A stretch of DNA of 64,000 nucleotides from Gammaproteobacteria bacterium (GTDB taxonomy: Bacteria > Pseudomonadota > Gammaproteobacteria > Pseudomonadales > Halieaceae). Every line of letters begins with the position of its first letter. Within the stretch, counting starts at the first letter, position 1. The stretch is taken from positions 1 to 64,000 of the forward strand of contig JAUICG010000014.1 in the NCBI GenBank assembly GCA_030427485.1, given 5' to 3'. Below the pieces are notes generated by a model, which was not told where the DNA came from, searched no databases, and worked only from the letters and a program-made list of their open reading frames with translations. The position numbers and the translations under genes are program-made. Positions 20,723 through 30,168 of this stretch are shown piece by piece.

Positions 20723-21032
20723 CCTGCCGATGCCCGCAATTCGGATAAATATTGGCGCATTTACCGGCAACATCGTGGCCAGTTTTTCAAAGCCTCTCCA
20801 CTTTCAACTACGCTCCACTGTATGTAGTGTTTCTGCCGTCACCACCTACCAGATCATGTGGTTTGCACGGCATTCTCCCCTTTTTCTTCCCGATAAGCCC
20901 GCAGGTGCAACCGCGCGCGGCGAAAACGCGTGTGTACTGTGCGGGAAATGATAGTATGGCGGCCCGACGCGGGGCCAACATTACAGCCGGCGTCCCGAAC
21001 CCACACGCGCCACGGCAAGGCCCCACAATGCG
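20723..21032. other. Non-coding stretch between the atp promoter and the SGNH gene
   Basis: Together with the atpI leader this is about 400 bp without a gene. Nothing convincing is seen beyond the atp promoter: a weak -10-like TAGTAT occurs near 20951 on the + strand, and small frames here show no family resemblance. It probably holds the upstream regulatory region of the SGNH gene. Confidence 0.4.
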
Positions 21033-22190
21033 ATGATCAAGCAACTGTCTTTCTACCTTATAATGCTGGCGATCATGCTGGCCGTGCTGGAGCTTTTCGC
21101 GTTCGTCGCGGCCAAACTGATCGACCAGGACGATTTCTTCGACGCCCGGCACAGCGTCTACGCTCGCCTGACGGAAGAGAATCTGGCCGCGTTCAAAGCC
21201 GGCGGCGCCGATGCCATCACCGGCTGGCACAGCTGGGGACCGCGGGTTCGCGAAGAGGACAACTGTCTCGGACAGCCCGTGGAATACAGCTACGATGCTG
21301 CCGGCGCGCGCGTGTTCGATGGCTTTGATGCCGCCGGTTCGAAGATCATTATCGTCGGCGACTCGTATACCAATGGCGACGAAGCTCCCGATAATGAGAC
21401 CTACCCGGCCGTGTTGTCCCGAAAGCTCGGCGTGTCGGTCGCAAACCACGGGGTCGGCGGCTACGACCCGACGCAAAGCCTGCTGAACCTGCAGCAACAG
21501 ATCACGCGATACCCGCAGGCGAAGGTAGCTGTGCTGGGTATCATGTACGAAAACGTGTATCGCATGGTAAACAGCTACCGGCCGGTGCTATACGCCACGT
21601 CTTCGGACTTTACCCTCAAGCCCTACATGGCTGGCGGCATGATCGTCCCGCACCCGGGCAGCCAGGTGTTTGACAGCCTGGAGGTTTTCAGGAAGACGGC
21701 GGACCTGGCCTTCGATAACGATTTCTGGGCCAAACCGAGAGCGGAGTTTCCCTATCTGCTAGCACTGGGCAAAAGCCTGCACAGCAATTATTTTCTCTAC
21801 AGGAAGCTGCAGAAAACGCTGCGCAAGGTCGGCATGCCGGAGTTTCAGATGGTGTTCGCGGACGAGGAAATCCAGCGCAACCTGGTAGCGTTGCTGAACC
21901 AGTTCGCTGACTTGTCACAACAGTGGGGTGTTGAACCCGTCGTCGTCTTCATCCCCAGGAACGAATTGGACACGTCAAGCGCGTCCAGCTTCATTGACCA
22001 AAACCACTCACAACTCGACGACCGCCTGGTGATAGGCGATGTCGCCAGGGCCCGGGATGTCGATTGGATGAAGTTCAATTTGCGCGAGGAACATGGCGAC
22101 AATATCTGTCACCCATCGGCGTACGGATACAGCGTCATCGCGGAGTACATCGCCGGATTGCTGCGCGAAAACGGGGTATGGCCGGACTGA
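21033..22190 (+). CDS. Membrane-anchored SGNH/GDSL-type hydrolase family protein
   Basis: 385 residues. An N-terminal hydrophobic helix (about 7-28) anchors or exports the protein. Block I is IIIVGDSYTNGDE with the candidate nucleophile Ser111; HGVGGYDPTQ supplies the block II Gly, GIMYENVYR the block III Asn, and DNICHPSAYGYSVIAEYI near the C-terminus the His. The Asp before that His is four residues away rather than the usual three. Such proteins act as esterases or as O-acetyl transferases on envelope polysaccharide; the substrate here is unknown. The gene stands alone on + between atpI and parB, where relatives usually have no gene. Its ribosome site is weak (AAGG 12 bp upstream). Confidence 0.75.
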   Translation: MIKQLSFYLIMLAIMLAVLELFAFVAAKLIDQDDFFDARHSVYARLTEENLAAFKAGGADAITGWHSWGPRVREEDNCLGQPVEYSYDAAGARVFDGFDAAGSKIIIVGDSYTNGDEAPDNETYPAVLSRKLGVSVANHGVGGYDPTQSLLNLQQQITRYPQAKVAVLGIMYENVYRMVNSYRPVLYATSSDFTLKPYMAGGMIVPHPGSQVFDSLEVFRKTADLAFDNDFWAKPRAEFPYLLALGKSLHSNYFLYRKLQKTLRKVGMPEFQMVFADEEIQRNLVALLNQFADLSQQWGVEPVVVFIPRNELDTSSASSFIDQNHSQLDDRLVIGDVARARDVDWMKFNLREEHGDNICHPSAYGYSVIAEYIAGLLRENGVWPD

Positions 22191-22210
22191 GGACAGGCGC
22201 AAACGACAAA

Positions 22211-23110
22211 TTACTTGATGTGACTCAGTATTCCGTCGAGTTCATCCAGACTGTTGTAGGACAACACCAACTTACCCCGGCCCTTCGCCGAGTGCTGGAT
22301 AGTGACCGCTGCCCCGAGGCGCCGTGACAGGTCATCCTGCAGATGGCGAATGTTGGGGTCCATCTGCCGATTCTGGTCCGGCTGTGTTTTTGCCGCCAAC
22401 AGCTTGCGCACCAGGGCTTCCGTCTGGCGCACCGTCAGCCCCTTGCCGACGACCGTGCGTGCGGCCTGTGACTGGTTTGCGCCCTCCAGTGCCAACAATG
22501 CGCGGGCGTGGCCCATCTCCAGGTCGCCGTGCTCAACCAGGCGGCGAACATCTTCCTGCAGCGTCATAAGCCGCATCAGGTTCGCCACGGTAGAGCGTGA
22601 TTTACCGACCGCTTCCGCCACTTCCTGTTGGGTGAGATCAAACTCTTGTTGCAGGCGCGCCAGAGAGGCGGCTTCCTCTATCGGGTTGAGGTCTTCACGC
22701 TGGATGTTCTCTATCAGAGCCATCGCAATCGCTGCCTGGTCCGACACATCGCGCACCAGTGCCGGGATGACGTCGAGCCCCGCCAACTGCGTGGCGCGCC
22801 AGCGCCGCTCTCCTGCAATTATCTCGAACTTCTTGTCGGAGATGGGCCGCACCACGATGGGCTGCATTACGCCCTGTGCAGTGATACTGTCCGCAAGTTC
22901 ACGCAGGGATTCCTGTTCCATGTCCCGGCGCGGTTGGTATTTTCCACGCTGGATAAGGTCCACCGGCAGTTCCCGCAATTGCCCCTCTTCCGTATTGATA
23001 CTTCCCTCGCCCTCCGGCCGCCGTGCATCGACAGCGGTCGCCGGCGCCGGTTTTCCGGCACCCAGCAGCGCATCAAGGCCGCGGCCCAAACCCCGTTTCT
23101 TAACAGACAT
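22211..23110 (-). CDS. parB: Chromosome partitioning protein ParB
   Basis: 299 residues. The N-terminus KKRGLGRGLDALLG is typical; the CTPase domain has QPRRDMEQESLRELADSI, QPIVVRP and GERRWRATQLAG; a helix-turn-helix follows (LTQQEVAEAVGKSRSTVANL) and a C-terminal dimerisation domain ends the protein. ParB loads as a clamp at parS and spreads near the origin. Two perfect parS palindromes are present in this window, within recF. It is the last gene of the mnmG-rsmG-parA-parB run, 32 bp after parA. Confidence 0.96.
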   Translation of the reverse strand: MSVKKRGLGRGLDALLGAGKPAPATAVDARRPEGEGSINTEEGQLRELPVDLIQRGKYQPRRDMEQESLRELADSITAQGVMQPIVVRPISDKKFEIIAGERRWRATQLAGLDVIPALVRDVSDQAAIAMALIENIQREDLNPIEEAASLARLQQEFDLTQQEVAEAVGKSRSTVANLMRLMTLQEDVRRLVEHGDLEMGHARALLALEGANQSQAARTVVGKGLTVRQTEALVRKLLAAKTQPDQNRQMDPNIRHLQDDLSRRLGAAVTIQHSAKGRGKLVLSYNSLDELDGILSHIK

Positions 23111-23142
23111 GAACGCTCTCCGGTATCTCGGGCTTCAACATA

Positions 23143-23946
23143 TCAGGTCACCCGGGCAGGATCTGGCTGCTGCGCAGTCCGCTGTTCCCAGCGCCGGATG
23201 ATTTCCCCGGCCAGCGCCATGTAGGCTTTGGAGCCGCGGGAGTTTTTATCGTAATACATCGCGGGTATTCCGTGGCTGGGCGCCTCCGCCAGGCGCACGT
23301 TACGCGGCACGACCGTGCGGTATACACGGTCCCCAAAATGCGAGCGCAACTGGGAAGATACATCCGTCGTCAGGCTATTCCGTGGATCGTACATGGTGCG
23401 CAGAATGCCCTCTATCTGCAGTTTGCTGTTGATGGTTTCGGCCACGCCCTCAATGGTGCGCACCAGCGCCGCCAAACCCTCGAGCGCAAAGTACTCGCAC
23501 TGCATCGCGATAATCACCCCGTCCGCTGCTACCAGCGCGTTGATGGTCAGCATATTGAGGGATGGCGGACAGTCAATCAGGATATAGTCATACTCTCCGG
23601 CAAGATCCGAGAGCGCGGCGCGCAGCCGTTGCTCCTTGTGCGCCAGCGACAGCATTTCAACTTCAGCCGCTGTGAGGTCGCCGTTGGCGGGCAGTACATC
23701 ATAGCCACTTTCGCCCGTGGGCAGAATGACCAGCTGAATCGGCACCTGGTGAACCAGCACATCGTAGATGCTGCGTTGGATCTCATACTTGTCGATGCCA
23801 CTGGCCATCGTGGCGTTGCCCTGCGGATCGAGGTCGACTAGCAGGACGCGCTGCTTCATCGCCGCCAGCGATGCGGCCAGGTTTACGCAGGTCGTGGTTT
23901 TACCGACGCCTCCTTTCTGGTTCGCTATCGCGAGTATTCTGGTCAA
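23143..23946 (-). CDS. parA: Chromosome partitioning ATPase ParA (Soj type)
   Basis: 267 residues. The deviant Walker A motif KGGVGKTTT (11-19) with both lysines, DLDPQGNA (38-45) and DCPPSLNMLT mark a small chromosomal ParA/Soj without an N-terminal HTH. ParA binds DNA non-specifically as an ATP dimer and pulls ParB-parS complexes. It follows rsmG by 22 bp. Confidence 0.96.
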   Translation of the reverse strand: MTRILAIANQKGGVGKTTTCVNLAASLAAMKQRVLLVDLDPQGNATMASGIDKYEIQRSIYDVLVHQVPIQLVILPTGESGYDVLPANGDLTAAEVEMLSLAHKEQRLRAALSDLAGEYDYILIDCPPSLNMLTINALVAADGVIIAMQCEYFALEGLAALVRTIEGVAETINSKLQIEGILRTMYDPRNSLTTDVSSQLRSHFGDRVYRTVVPRNVRLAEAPSHGIPAMYYDKNSRGSKAYMALAGEIIRRWEQRTAQQPDPARVT

Positions 23947-23968
23947 TGTAATGTCCCTGACGTAGTCT

Positions 23969-24658
23969 TCACGGCTGGTTTATGTGCTGTCGCGGCGCGA
24001 GCACAACAAGGTGTCGCTGTTCATCCAGGCCAGGCACACGCAAAGGATAGACCGCGCGCTCTGGATAATCCTGGCTCACTGACGCCAACTCGTCGGTCGG
24101 AAACGCCCCCTTCATGGCCAGGAAACAGCCCCCCGGGGTTAACAAATGGCGGCAACCTTGCACCATATCCTGCAAAGATGCAAAAGCGCGGGACAGCACA
24201 GCCTCGTACCGCTGCGCGGGATGGAACAATTCCACGCGCGCCTGGTGCACCGTCATATTATCCAAGCCAAGGGCAGTTTTCACCTGAAAAAGGAAGCGGG
24301 TCTTTTTGCCATTGCTGTCGAGTAAATGAAATTCCCGCGCCGGGAACAGTATCGCCAGCGGTACGCCGGGCAAACCCGCTCCGGTGCCCACATCGACAAG
24401 CCGGCGAGCCGTCACTAACGGCGCGATGGACAGGCTGTCCAGCAAGTGACGGGTCACCATCTGCGCCTCGTCGCGCACCGCCGTCAGGTTATAGGCCCGA
24501 TTCCATTTTACCAACAGCGCGAGATACTCGAGCAGCTGCTGTTGCTGGCCGCGATCGACCGCAAGCTCGAGTTCAGTGCAACCCCGTTGCAACAGTGTAG
24601 ATAGCTTCGGCTCCAACTCAGGCCAGCTTGCGTTGACCGTCGGGGTCGTGCCGATCAT
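23969..24658 (-). CDS. rsmG: 16S rRNA (guanine-527-N7)-methyltransferase
   Basis: 229 residues from the chosen ATG ([11 protein letters not shown]); a GTG six codons earlier is also open. The SAM-binding motif is [16 protein letters not shown], followed by [14 protein letters not shown] and the conserved [13 protein letters not shown]. It methylates N7 of G527 in 16S rRNA; in some bacteria loss of this methyl gives low-level streptomycin resistance. Both possible starts lie inside the end of mnmG (41 or 59 bp overlap), implying translational coupling. Confidence 0.93.
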   Translation of the reverse strand: MIGTTPTVNASWPELEPKLSTLLQRGCTELELAVDRGQQQQLLEYLALLVKWNRAYNLTAVRDEAQMVTRHLLDSLSIAPLVTARRLVDVGTGAGLPGVPLAILFPAREFHLLDSNGKKTRFLFQVKTALGLDNMTVHQARVELFHPAQRYEAVLSRAFASLQDMVQGCRHLLTPGGCFLAMKGAFPTDELASVSQDYPERAVYPLRVPGLDEQRHLVVLAPRQHINQP

Positions 24659-26546
24659 CGCCGGGCAGGGCGCCACGCTTTTTAAGATAGATCAGCAGCA
24701 ACGCAATGGCCGCAGCCGTAACACCGGGCACCCGCCCTGCGCGCGCCAGCGTATCGGGCCGCGCAGCCGCCAATTTCTGCTTTACTTCGTTGGACAAGCC
24801 ATCGACCGCGTAGTAATCAAGTTCCGCAGGCAGCCGTGTGTTTTCATGCCGTCGCAATCGGGCGATGTCCTCTTTTTGCCGATCAATATAGCCGGCATAT
24901 TTGGCCTGTATTTCCACTTGTTCAGCCGCCTGCGGATCGGGTGTCGATTCCCCCGCCAGAGCCGCGAGATCCGCATATTCCAGCTCCGGTCGCTTCAGTA
25001 ATTCCGCAAGCGAGTACTCCCGGGAAATGGGGTTGCGCAATTTGCCGGCCAGCGCATCGGCTTGCGGCGTATGCGGGTGAACCCAGGTAGTAGACAACCT
25101 CGCAGTTTCCCGCGCAATCGCCTCGCGTTTCTGTTCGAACCGGGACCATCGCTCGTCGTCGACCAATCCGAGCGCCCGGCCTTTTTCCGTCAGGCGCAAA
25201 TCCGCATTGTCTTCGCGCAGCAACAGGCGGTACTCCGCCCGGGAGGTAAACATCCGGTAAGGCTCCAGCGTACCCATTGTGATCAGGTCATCCACCAGCA
25301 CCCCGATATAGGCTTCATCCCGGCGCGGGCACCAGGGCGCATCGCCACGCACTGCGAGGGCGGCGTTCAAACCCGCCAACAAGCCCTGCGCCGCCGCTTC
25401 TTCATAGCCGGTCGTGCCATTGATCTGCCCGGCGAAGTACAGCCCCGGCAAGACTTTGGTTTCCAGCGACGGATAAAGGTCGCGCGGGTCAAAGAAATCG
25501 TATTCGATGGCGTATCCGGGGCGCGTGATATGCGCGCTCTCAAAACCCCTGATGGAACGCACCAGCGCCAGCTGCACATCGAACGGCAGACTGGTGGAGA
25601 TGCCGTTTGGATACAATTCACGGGTCGTCAGGCCCTCGGGCTCGATAAACACCTGGTGCGAGTTTTTGTCTGCGAAGCGGTGGATCTTGTCCTCGATGCT
25701 GGGACAGTAGCGAGGACCCACTCCCTCTATCACCCCTGAATACATTGGCGACCGGTCCAGTCCACCGCGAATAATCTGGTGTGTTTGTTCATTGGTATAG
25801 GTTACCCAGCAACAACGCTGCTCGGGATGTTCCGCGCTGCTGCCAAGGTATGACATAACCGGTTCAGGTGTGTCGCCCCACTGTTCCTCGAGATCGCTGA
25901 AATCGACAGTGCGCGCATCGATACGCGGGGGGGTGCCTGTTTTCAGGCGATCGACACGGAACGGCAGCTCGCGAAGCCGTCGGGCCAGCGCGATTGCAGG
26001 TGGGTCCCCGGCACGGCCCCCGGCACTGTTTTCCAGTCCGATGTGGATTTTCCCGCCGAGGAAGGTCCCACTGGTGAGCACCACGCGCGGCGCCCGAAAC
26101 ACGAGCCCCATCTGTGTTATCGCACCGGCGATACAGCCATTTTCTATCAACAGGTCATCCACGGGCTGCTGGAAGATAGACAGGTTGGGCTGTGCTTCCA
26201 GCATCTGGCGGATCGCATTTCGGTACAACACCCGGTCCGCCTGAGCGCGGGTAGCGCGTACCGCCGGTCCTTTACGCCGATTGAGTACACGAAACTGTAT
26301 GCCAGCCCGATCCGTGGCGCGAGCCATCGCACCGCCAAGGGCGTCGATTTCTTTCACCAGGTGGCTTTTTCCTATGCCGCCAATGGCCGGATTGCAGGAC
26401 ATCTGCCCGAGCGTATCGACGCTGTGCGTGAGCAGCAACGTGCGAGCGCCCATGCGCGCGGCGGCAAGGCTCGCCTCGGTGCCGGCGTGGCCGCCTCCGA
26501 TCACGATCACTTCAAACTGCTGCTCGTATTCCACTGTCGGCCTCAT
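24618..26546 (-). CDS. mnmG: tRNA uridine-5-carboxymethylaminomethyl synthesis enzyme MnmG (GidA)
   Basis: 642 residues (E. coli 629). The FAD-binding motif is [12 protein letters not shown] near the N-terminus, with [20 protein letters not shown] and [11 protein letters not shown] as family signatures, and a C-terminal helical domain. With MnmE it adds the carboxymethylaminomethyl group to wobble uridine-34. It heads the operon with rsmG, parA and parB and has its own near-consensus promoter. Its partner gene mnmE is 5 kb away with four genes in between. Confidence 0.96.
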   Translation of the reverse strand: MRPTVEYEQQFEVIVIGGGHAGTEASLAAARMGARTLLLTHSVDTLGQMSCNPAIGGIGKSHLVKEIDALGGAMARATDRAGIQFRVLNRRKGPAVRATRAQADRVLYRNAIRQMLEAQPNLSIFQQPVDDLLIENGCIAGAITQMGLVFRAPRVVLTSGTFLGGKIHIGLENSAGGRAGDPPAIALARRLRELPFRVDRLKTGTPPRIDARTVDFSDLEEQWGDTPEPVMSYLGSSAEHPEQRCCWVTYTNEQTHQIIRGGLDRSPMYSGVIEGVGPRYCPSIEDKIHRFADKNSHQVFIEPEGLTTRELYPNGISTSLPFDVQLALVRSIRGFESAHITRPGYAIEYDFFDPRDLYPSLETKVLPGLYFAGQINGTTGYEEAAAQGLLAGLNAALAVRGDAPWCPRRDEAYIGVLVDDLITMGTLEPYRMFTSRAEYRLLLREDNADLRLTEKGRALGLVDDERWSRFEQKREAIARETARLSTTWVHPHTPQADALAGKLRNPISREYSLAELLKRPELEYADLAALAGESTPDPQAAEQVEIQAKYAGYIDRQKEDIARLRRHENTRLPAELDYYAVDGLSNEVKQKLAAARPDTLARAGRVPGVTAAAIALLLIYLKKRGALPGDDRHDPDGQRKLA

Positions 26547-26578
26547 GCGCCAAACGCACGCTGTTATGCGGGGCGGGA

Positions 26579-26607
26579 ATTATACGCAGGCAGGGGGCTT
26601 TGTACAA
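26579..26607 (-). promoter_or_regulatory. Promoter for mnmG-rsmG-parA-parB
   Basis: On the minus strand: TTGTAC, a 17-bp spacer, perfect TATAAT, ending 33 bp before the mnmG start codon. Confidence 0.65.
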
Positions 26608-26697
26608 AATTTGTTCTATGTCAGTAGCAACCCAACTTGAAATTTGGCATATGTATGAAGCCAGAGAGACGGAGTGGCGGTCTGCAGAATAAAACTG

Positions 26698-27540
26698 TCA
26701 GGCTACAGACAGTCTTTTCTCACACCAGGCCAGCACGTCCTCAAGGACCTGTGCGCGTTCAGGTTCATTGAATATCTCGTGGTACAGGCCCGGGTATATT
26801 TTCAGGGTCCTGTCTTCGGAGCCGATGTGATCCATTAAGTACTGCGATCCCTGCGGCGAGGTCATCGCGTCCGCGCCACCGTGCAGGATAAGCATCGGCA
26901 GGGTAATACCTTGGGCACCCGCCTGTACCGCATGCATTCCCGCGAACAACTCACGCACCATACGCGCCGTCATCTTGCCGTGGAACACCAGCGGATCCGC
27001 AATATAGTCCCGGACAACTTCCGGATCCCGGCTCACACCCGCCGCATCGAGTTTCAACATGCCGACCTTTGGCAGCAGCAGGGACAACAACCGCAGTAGT
27101 GCCATTTGTATGAATCCGGGCTCCAGATCCGTCTTGATAGCGGGGCCGGACAATACGGCACCCGCGTACTGCTGCTGGTGGCGCAACAGGAAATGGCAGG
27201 CTATCAGGCCGCCCATGCTGTGCCCCAGGAGTATCGTCGGCACACCGGTGAAGCGCGCGGCTATCTGCCGGTGGAATACAGCCAGATCGTGCACATAGTC
27301 CGCAAAGGAATCGACATGTCCGGGTACCCCCTCGGAATGCCCATGCCCGTTGTGGTCCAGTGCCGCGACAACATAGCCATGGCCGGTGAAAAACTGCGCC
27401 AGCGATTGATAGCGAGCACTGTGTTCACCCGCGCCATGGGCGACCAGAAGCACCGCTTTGACTGTTGCTTCCGGGGCCCAGCACTGGAAGTAAATAGAAC
27501 GTTCGCCGGCGCCACTGAACCTGCCGTCACTGTGCTTCAT
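26698..27540 (-). CDS. Alpha/beta hydrolase, monoacylglycerol-lipase/lysophospholipase type
   Basis: 280 residues of the Hydrolase_4 (serine aminopeptidase S33-like) family. The oxyanion region HGAGEHSARY (35-44), the nucleophile elbow GHSMGG (Ser108), a catalytic Asp in LHGGADAMTSP and the His in YPGLYHEIFNE complete the triad. Relatives are monoglyceride lipases and PldB-like lysophospholipases. No signal peptide is seen, so it is probably cytoplasmic. It is divergent from hppA and follows mnmG's upstream region; it is one of four genes between mnmG and mnmE. Confidence 0.82.
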   Translation of the reverse strand: MKHSDGRFSGAGERSIYFQCWAPEATVKAVLLVAHGAGEHSARYQSLAQFFTGHGYVVAALDHNGHGHSEGVPGHVDSFADYVHDLAVFHRQIAARFTGVPTILLGHSMGGLIACHFLLRHQQQYAGAVLSGPAIKTDLEPGFIQMALLRLLSLLLPKVGMLKLDAAGVSRDPEVVRDYIADPLVFHGKMTARMVRELFAGMHAVQAGAQGITLPMLILHGGADAMTSPQGSQYLMDHIGSEDRTLKIYPGLYHEIFNEPERAQVLEDVLAWCEKRLSVA

Positions 27541-27595
27541 TCCGATACCTCTCCCACATACTAAAATAGGGTAAAAGTGAGCGTATCACTTTCGC

Positions 27596-27625
27596 TTGTC
27601 ACCCCTGCCTCTATTTAGGTAGCAT
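27596..27625 (+). promoter_or_regulatory. Candidate promoter for hppA
   Basis: TTGTCA, an 18-bp spacer and TAGCAT, 41 bp before the hppA start. An AT-rich stretch (TATAAATAATAAAAT) lies just downstream in the leader. Moderate match only. Confidence 0.4.
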
Positions 27626-27665
27626 GAAGCGCGCAGTATAAATAATAAAATCACGGAGTCAGGAT

Positions 27666-29654
27666 ATGACTGAATACTATGCTCTTCCCCCTATCCTCGG
27701 GCTAGTCGGCCTGGGTGTCGCTTTTATCATCTATCACATCATGACGCGTCACAACCACGGCGACGGTGCGGTGAAGGACATCGGTGACCAGATCCACCTG
27801 GGTGCGATGGTATTTATGCGTCGCGAATACTCGATGTTGTCAATGTTCGCACTGGTCATCCTGGTGGCTGTTTTTGTGTCGCCGCTCGGCATGAATACTG
27901 CAATCGCATTTCTCGCGGGCGCCCTGTCCTCCGCAACAGCGGGGTATTTGGGCATGTTTGCAGCGACCAAAGCCAATGTGCGCACGGCGGTTGCAGCCCA
28001 TGGGCACGGTCAGGGCATGGCGCTCTCCATCGCCTTTTACGGCGGTTCCGTGATGGGGCTATGTGTTGCCGCGCTGGGCCTGGTCGGCCTCGGTGGCGTG
28101 TACTGGTACTTCGGCGGCGATCCGTCGACCGCTCACGCCATCCACGGCTTTGGCATGGGCGCGTCGGTCGTCGCGCTGTTCTCACGGGTCGGCGGCGGTA
28201 TTTTCACCAAGAGCGCGGATGTGGGCGCCGACCTGGTGGGCAAGATCGAAGCGGGTATCCCGGAAGACGATCCGCGCAACCCCGGTGTCATCGCCGACAA
28301 CGTGGGTGACAACGTGGGTGATATCGCCGGTATGGGCTCGGATATCTTCGAATCGTATTGTGGTTCGATGATCGCCTGTATTGCGATCGCGGCAACCTCT
28401 GCGCTGGATACACGGGCCGCGATGATGTTCCTGCCCCTGTCACTGGCCAGCATCGGTCTGCTCTCTTCCATCTGTGGCATCGGCATTGTGCGAGCCAGAT
28501 CCGATGCGGCACCCGAGGTCGCCCTGCGCACTGGTACTATGCTGGCCCCGGTGATTTTCATCATCCTGGCCTGGTTCCTGATCTCCGCCCTGGGCCTGGA
28601 CTCCAACATCTGGTGGTCAGTCATCTGCGGCGCGGTAGGCGGTATCGCTATCGGATTGATCACGGAGTACTACACCGGCGGAGCGCCGGTGCGCAAAATC
28701 GCCAAGTCCGGCGAAACCGGTTCGGCCACCGTGATGATCACAGGCCTGGCCGTCGGCATGCAGTCGGTGGTATTGCCGATTCTGTGCCTGGCCGCGGTAA
28801 TCTTTATCTCTACGGGCCTGTCTGACCTGTACGGCGTGGGTATTGCCGCAGTGGGCATGCTGGCTACCGTGGGTATCACGATGGCAATTGACGCCTACGG
28901 ACCAGTGGCGGACAACGCGGGCGGTATCGCCGAGATGGCCGGTATGGGGGAGGATACTCGCAAGATCACGGACGGTCTCGACGAGGTGGGCAACACCACG
29001 GCAGCCATTGGTAAAGGCTTTGCGATCGGCGCCGCCGCATTGGCGGCGCTGGCGATCATCGCTGCTTTCGTGGAGACCGTGGAAGCACACAATCACGGCT
29101 TCCACCTGGAACTCACGGACCCACGGGTGTTGGTCGGAATGTTTATCGGCGGTACGATCCCTTTCCTGATCGCGGCCATCACTATGACCGCTGTCGGAGA
29201 GGCCGCATTCGATATGATCAACGAGATACGCCGCCAGTTTCGCGAAATTCCAGGGTTACTGGAGGGCACCGCCAAACCTGACACGGCAAGATGTGTTGAT
29301 ATCGCGACAACCGCAGCCCTGCGCAAAATGATTTTGCCCGGCGTGATCGCGGTAGCAGCGCCTGTCATCGTCGGTTTCGGGCTCGGAGCGACATCTCTTG
29401 GGGGTATGCTGGGTGGCGCCCTGCTCTCCTGCGTATTGATGGCATTGTTGATGGCCAATGCGGGCGGTGCCTGGGACAACGCGAAGAAATTTGTCGAGAA
29501 AGGCAACCTCGGGGGCAAGGGCTCAGCTACGCATTCGGCGGTCGTTGTCGGCGATACTGTTGGCGACCCTTTCAAGGACACTTCGGGCCCCTCGATGAAT
29601 ATTTTGATCAATGTAATGGCGATAGTCAGTCTGGTAATAGCGCCGTTGCTGTAG
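27666..29654 (+). CDS. hppA: Membrane-bound ion-translocating pyrophosphatase, potassium-dependent type
   Basis: 662 residues with about 15-16 membrane helices. Pyrophosphate- and magnesium-binding motifs are seen: [19 protein letters not shown] (from about 185), [19 protein letters not shown] and, near the C-terminus, [15 protein letters not shown]. The stretch [14 protein letters not shown] (about 441-454) has Ala where potassium-independent enzymes have Lys, so it belongs to the potassium-dependent class, which includes both proton and sodium pumps; which ion it moves cannot be settled from these motifs. It conserves energy from PPi as an ion gradient. GGAG lies 7 bp before the ATG. The NTF2-like gene follows by 17 bp. 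Confidence 0.93.
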   Translation: MTEYYALPPILGLVGLGVAFIIYHIMTRHNHGDGAVKDIGDQIHLGAMVFMRREYSMLSMFALVILVAVFVSPLGMNTAIAFLAGALSSATAGYLGMFAATKANVRTAVAAHGHGQGMALSIAFYGGSVMGLCVAALGLVGLGGVYWYFGGDPSTAHAIHGFGMGASVVALFSRVGGGIFTKSADVGADLVGKIEAGIPEDDPRNPGVIADNVGDNVGDIAGMGSDIFESYCGSMIACIAIAATSALDTRAAMMFLPLSLASIGLLSSICGIGIVRARSDAAPEVALRTGTMLAPVIFIILAWFLISALGLDSNIWWSVICGAVGGIAIGLITEYYTGGAPVRKIAKSGETGSATVMITGLAVGMQSVVLPILCLAAVIFISTGLSDLYGVGIAAVGMLATVGITMAIDAYGPVADNAGGIAEMAGMGEDTRKITDGLDEVGNTTAAIGKGFAIGAAALAALAIIAAFVETVEAHNHGFHLELTDPRVLVGMFIGGTIPFLIAAITMTAVGEAAFDMINEIRRQFREIPGLLEGTAKPDTARCVDIATTAALRKMILPGVIAVAAPVIVGFGLGATSLGGMLGGALLSCVLMALLMANAGGAWDNAKKFVEKGNLGGKGSATHSAVVVGDTVGDPFKDTSGPSMNILINVMAIVSLVIAPLL

Positions 29655-29671
29655 AGTGAAAGGAGTAATTT

Positions 29672-30136
29672 ATGGCGCGCTGGAAACGCAAAGAACTGGA
29701 GCAGGCATTTGAAAAGTATCAGGCGGCAGCGCTCACCGGGGCCCAGACAAAGAACTGGTCGGATTGGGCCAACTGCTTCACCGAGGACGCGACGTATTTT
29801 GAGCACCATTACGGCCGCTTTTGGGGCCGTAAAAGGATACTGAAATGGATCACGGCAACAATGAAGGAATGGCCCGCCAGCGAAATGACCGCTTTTCCAA
29901 TTACCTGGTATTCCATCGACGTGGACAAGGGTTGGATCATTTGTGAGGTGATGAACCGCATGGCGGACCTGGGCGACGGCAAAATCTACCAGGAGCCGAA
30001 TATCACCATTTTGCACTATGCGGGTAACGGCCTGTTCAAGTATGAAGAGGACGCTTACAACCCGCACAATATGGGCGTGACGATCGGTGCCTGGATCGAG
30101 GCCAAAAAGCAACTTGAGGCGAAGAAAGACAAGTAG
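29672..30136 (+). CDS. NTF2/SnoaL-like fold protein
   Basis: 154 residues without a signal peptide. The pattern [29 protein letters not shown], then [17 protein letters not shown] and [21 protein letters not shown] is that of the SnoaL-like/NTF2 cone fold, used by isomerases, cyclases, dehydratases and many uncharacterised proteins. The catalytic role is not known. A strong AAAGGAG site lies 5 bp before the start, and the gene is only 17 bp after hppA, so the two are co-transcribed. Confidence 0.78.
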   Translation: MARWKRKELEQAFEKYQAAALTGAQTKNWSDWANCFTEDATYFEHHYGRFWGRKRILKWITATMKEWPASEMTAFPITWYSIDVDKGWIICEVMNRMADLGDGKIYQEPNITILHYAGNGLFKYEEDAYNPHNMGVTIGAWIEAKKQLEAKKDK

Positions 30137-30168
30137 CAAGCTCACCGATTATTCCTGCAACAGGTTCC

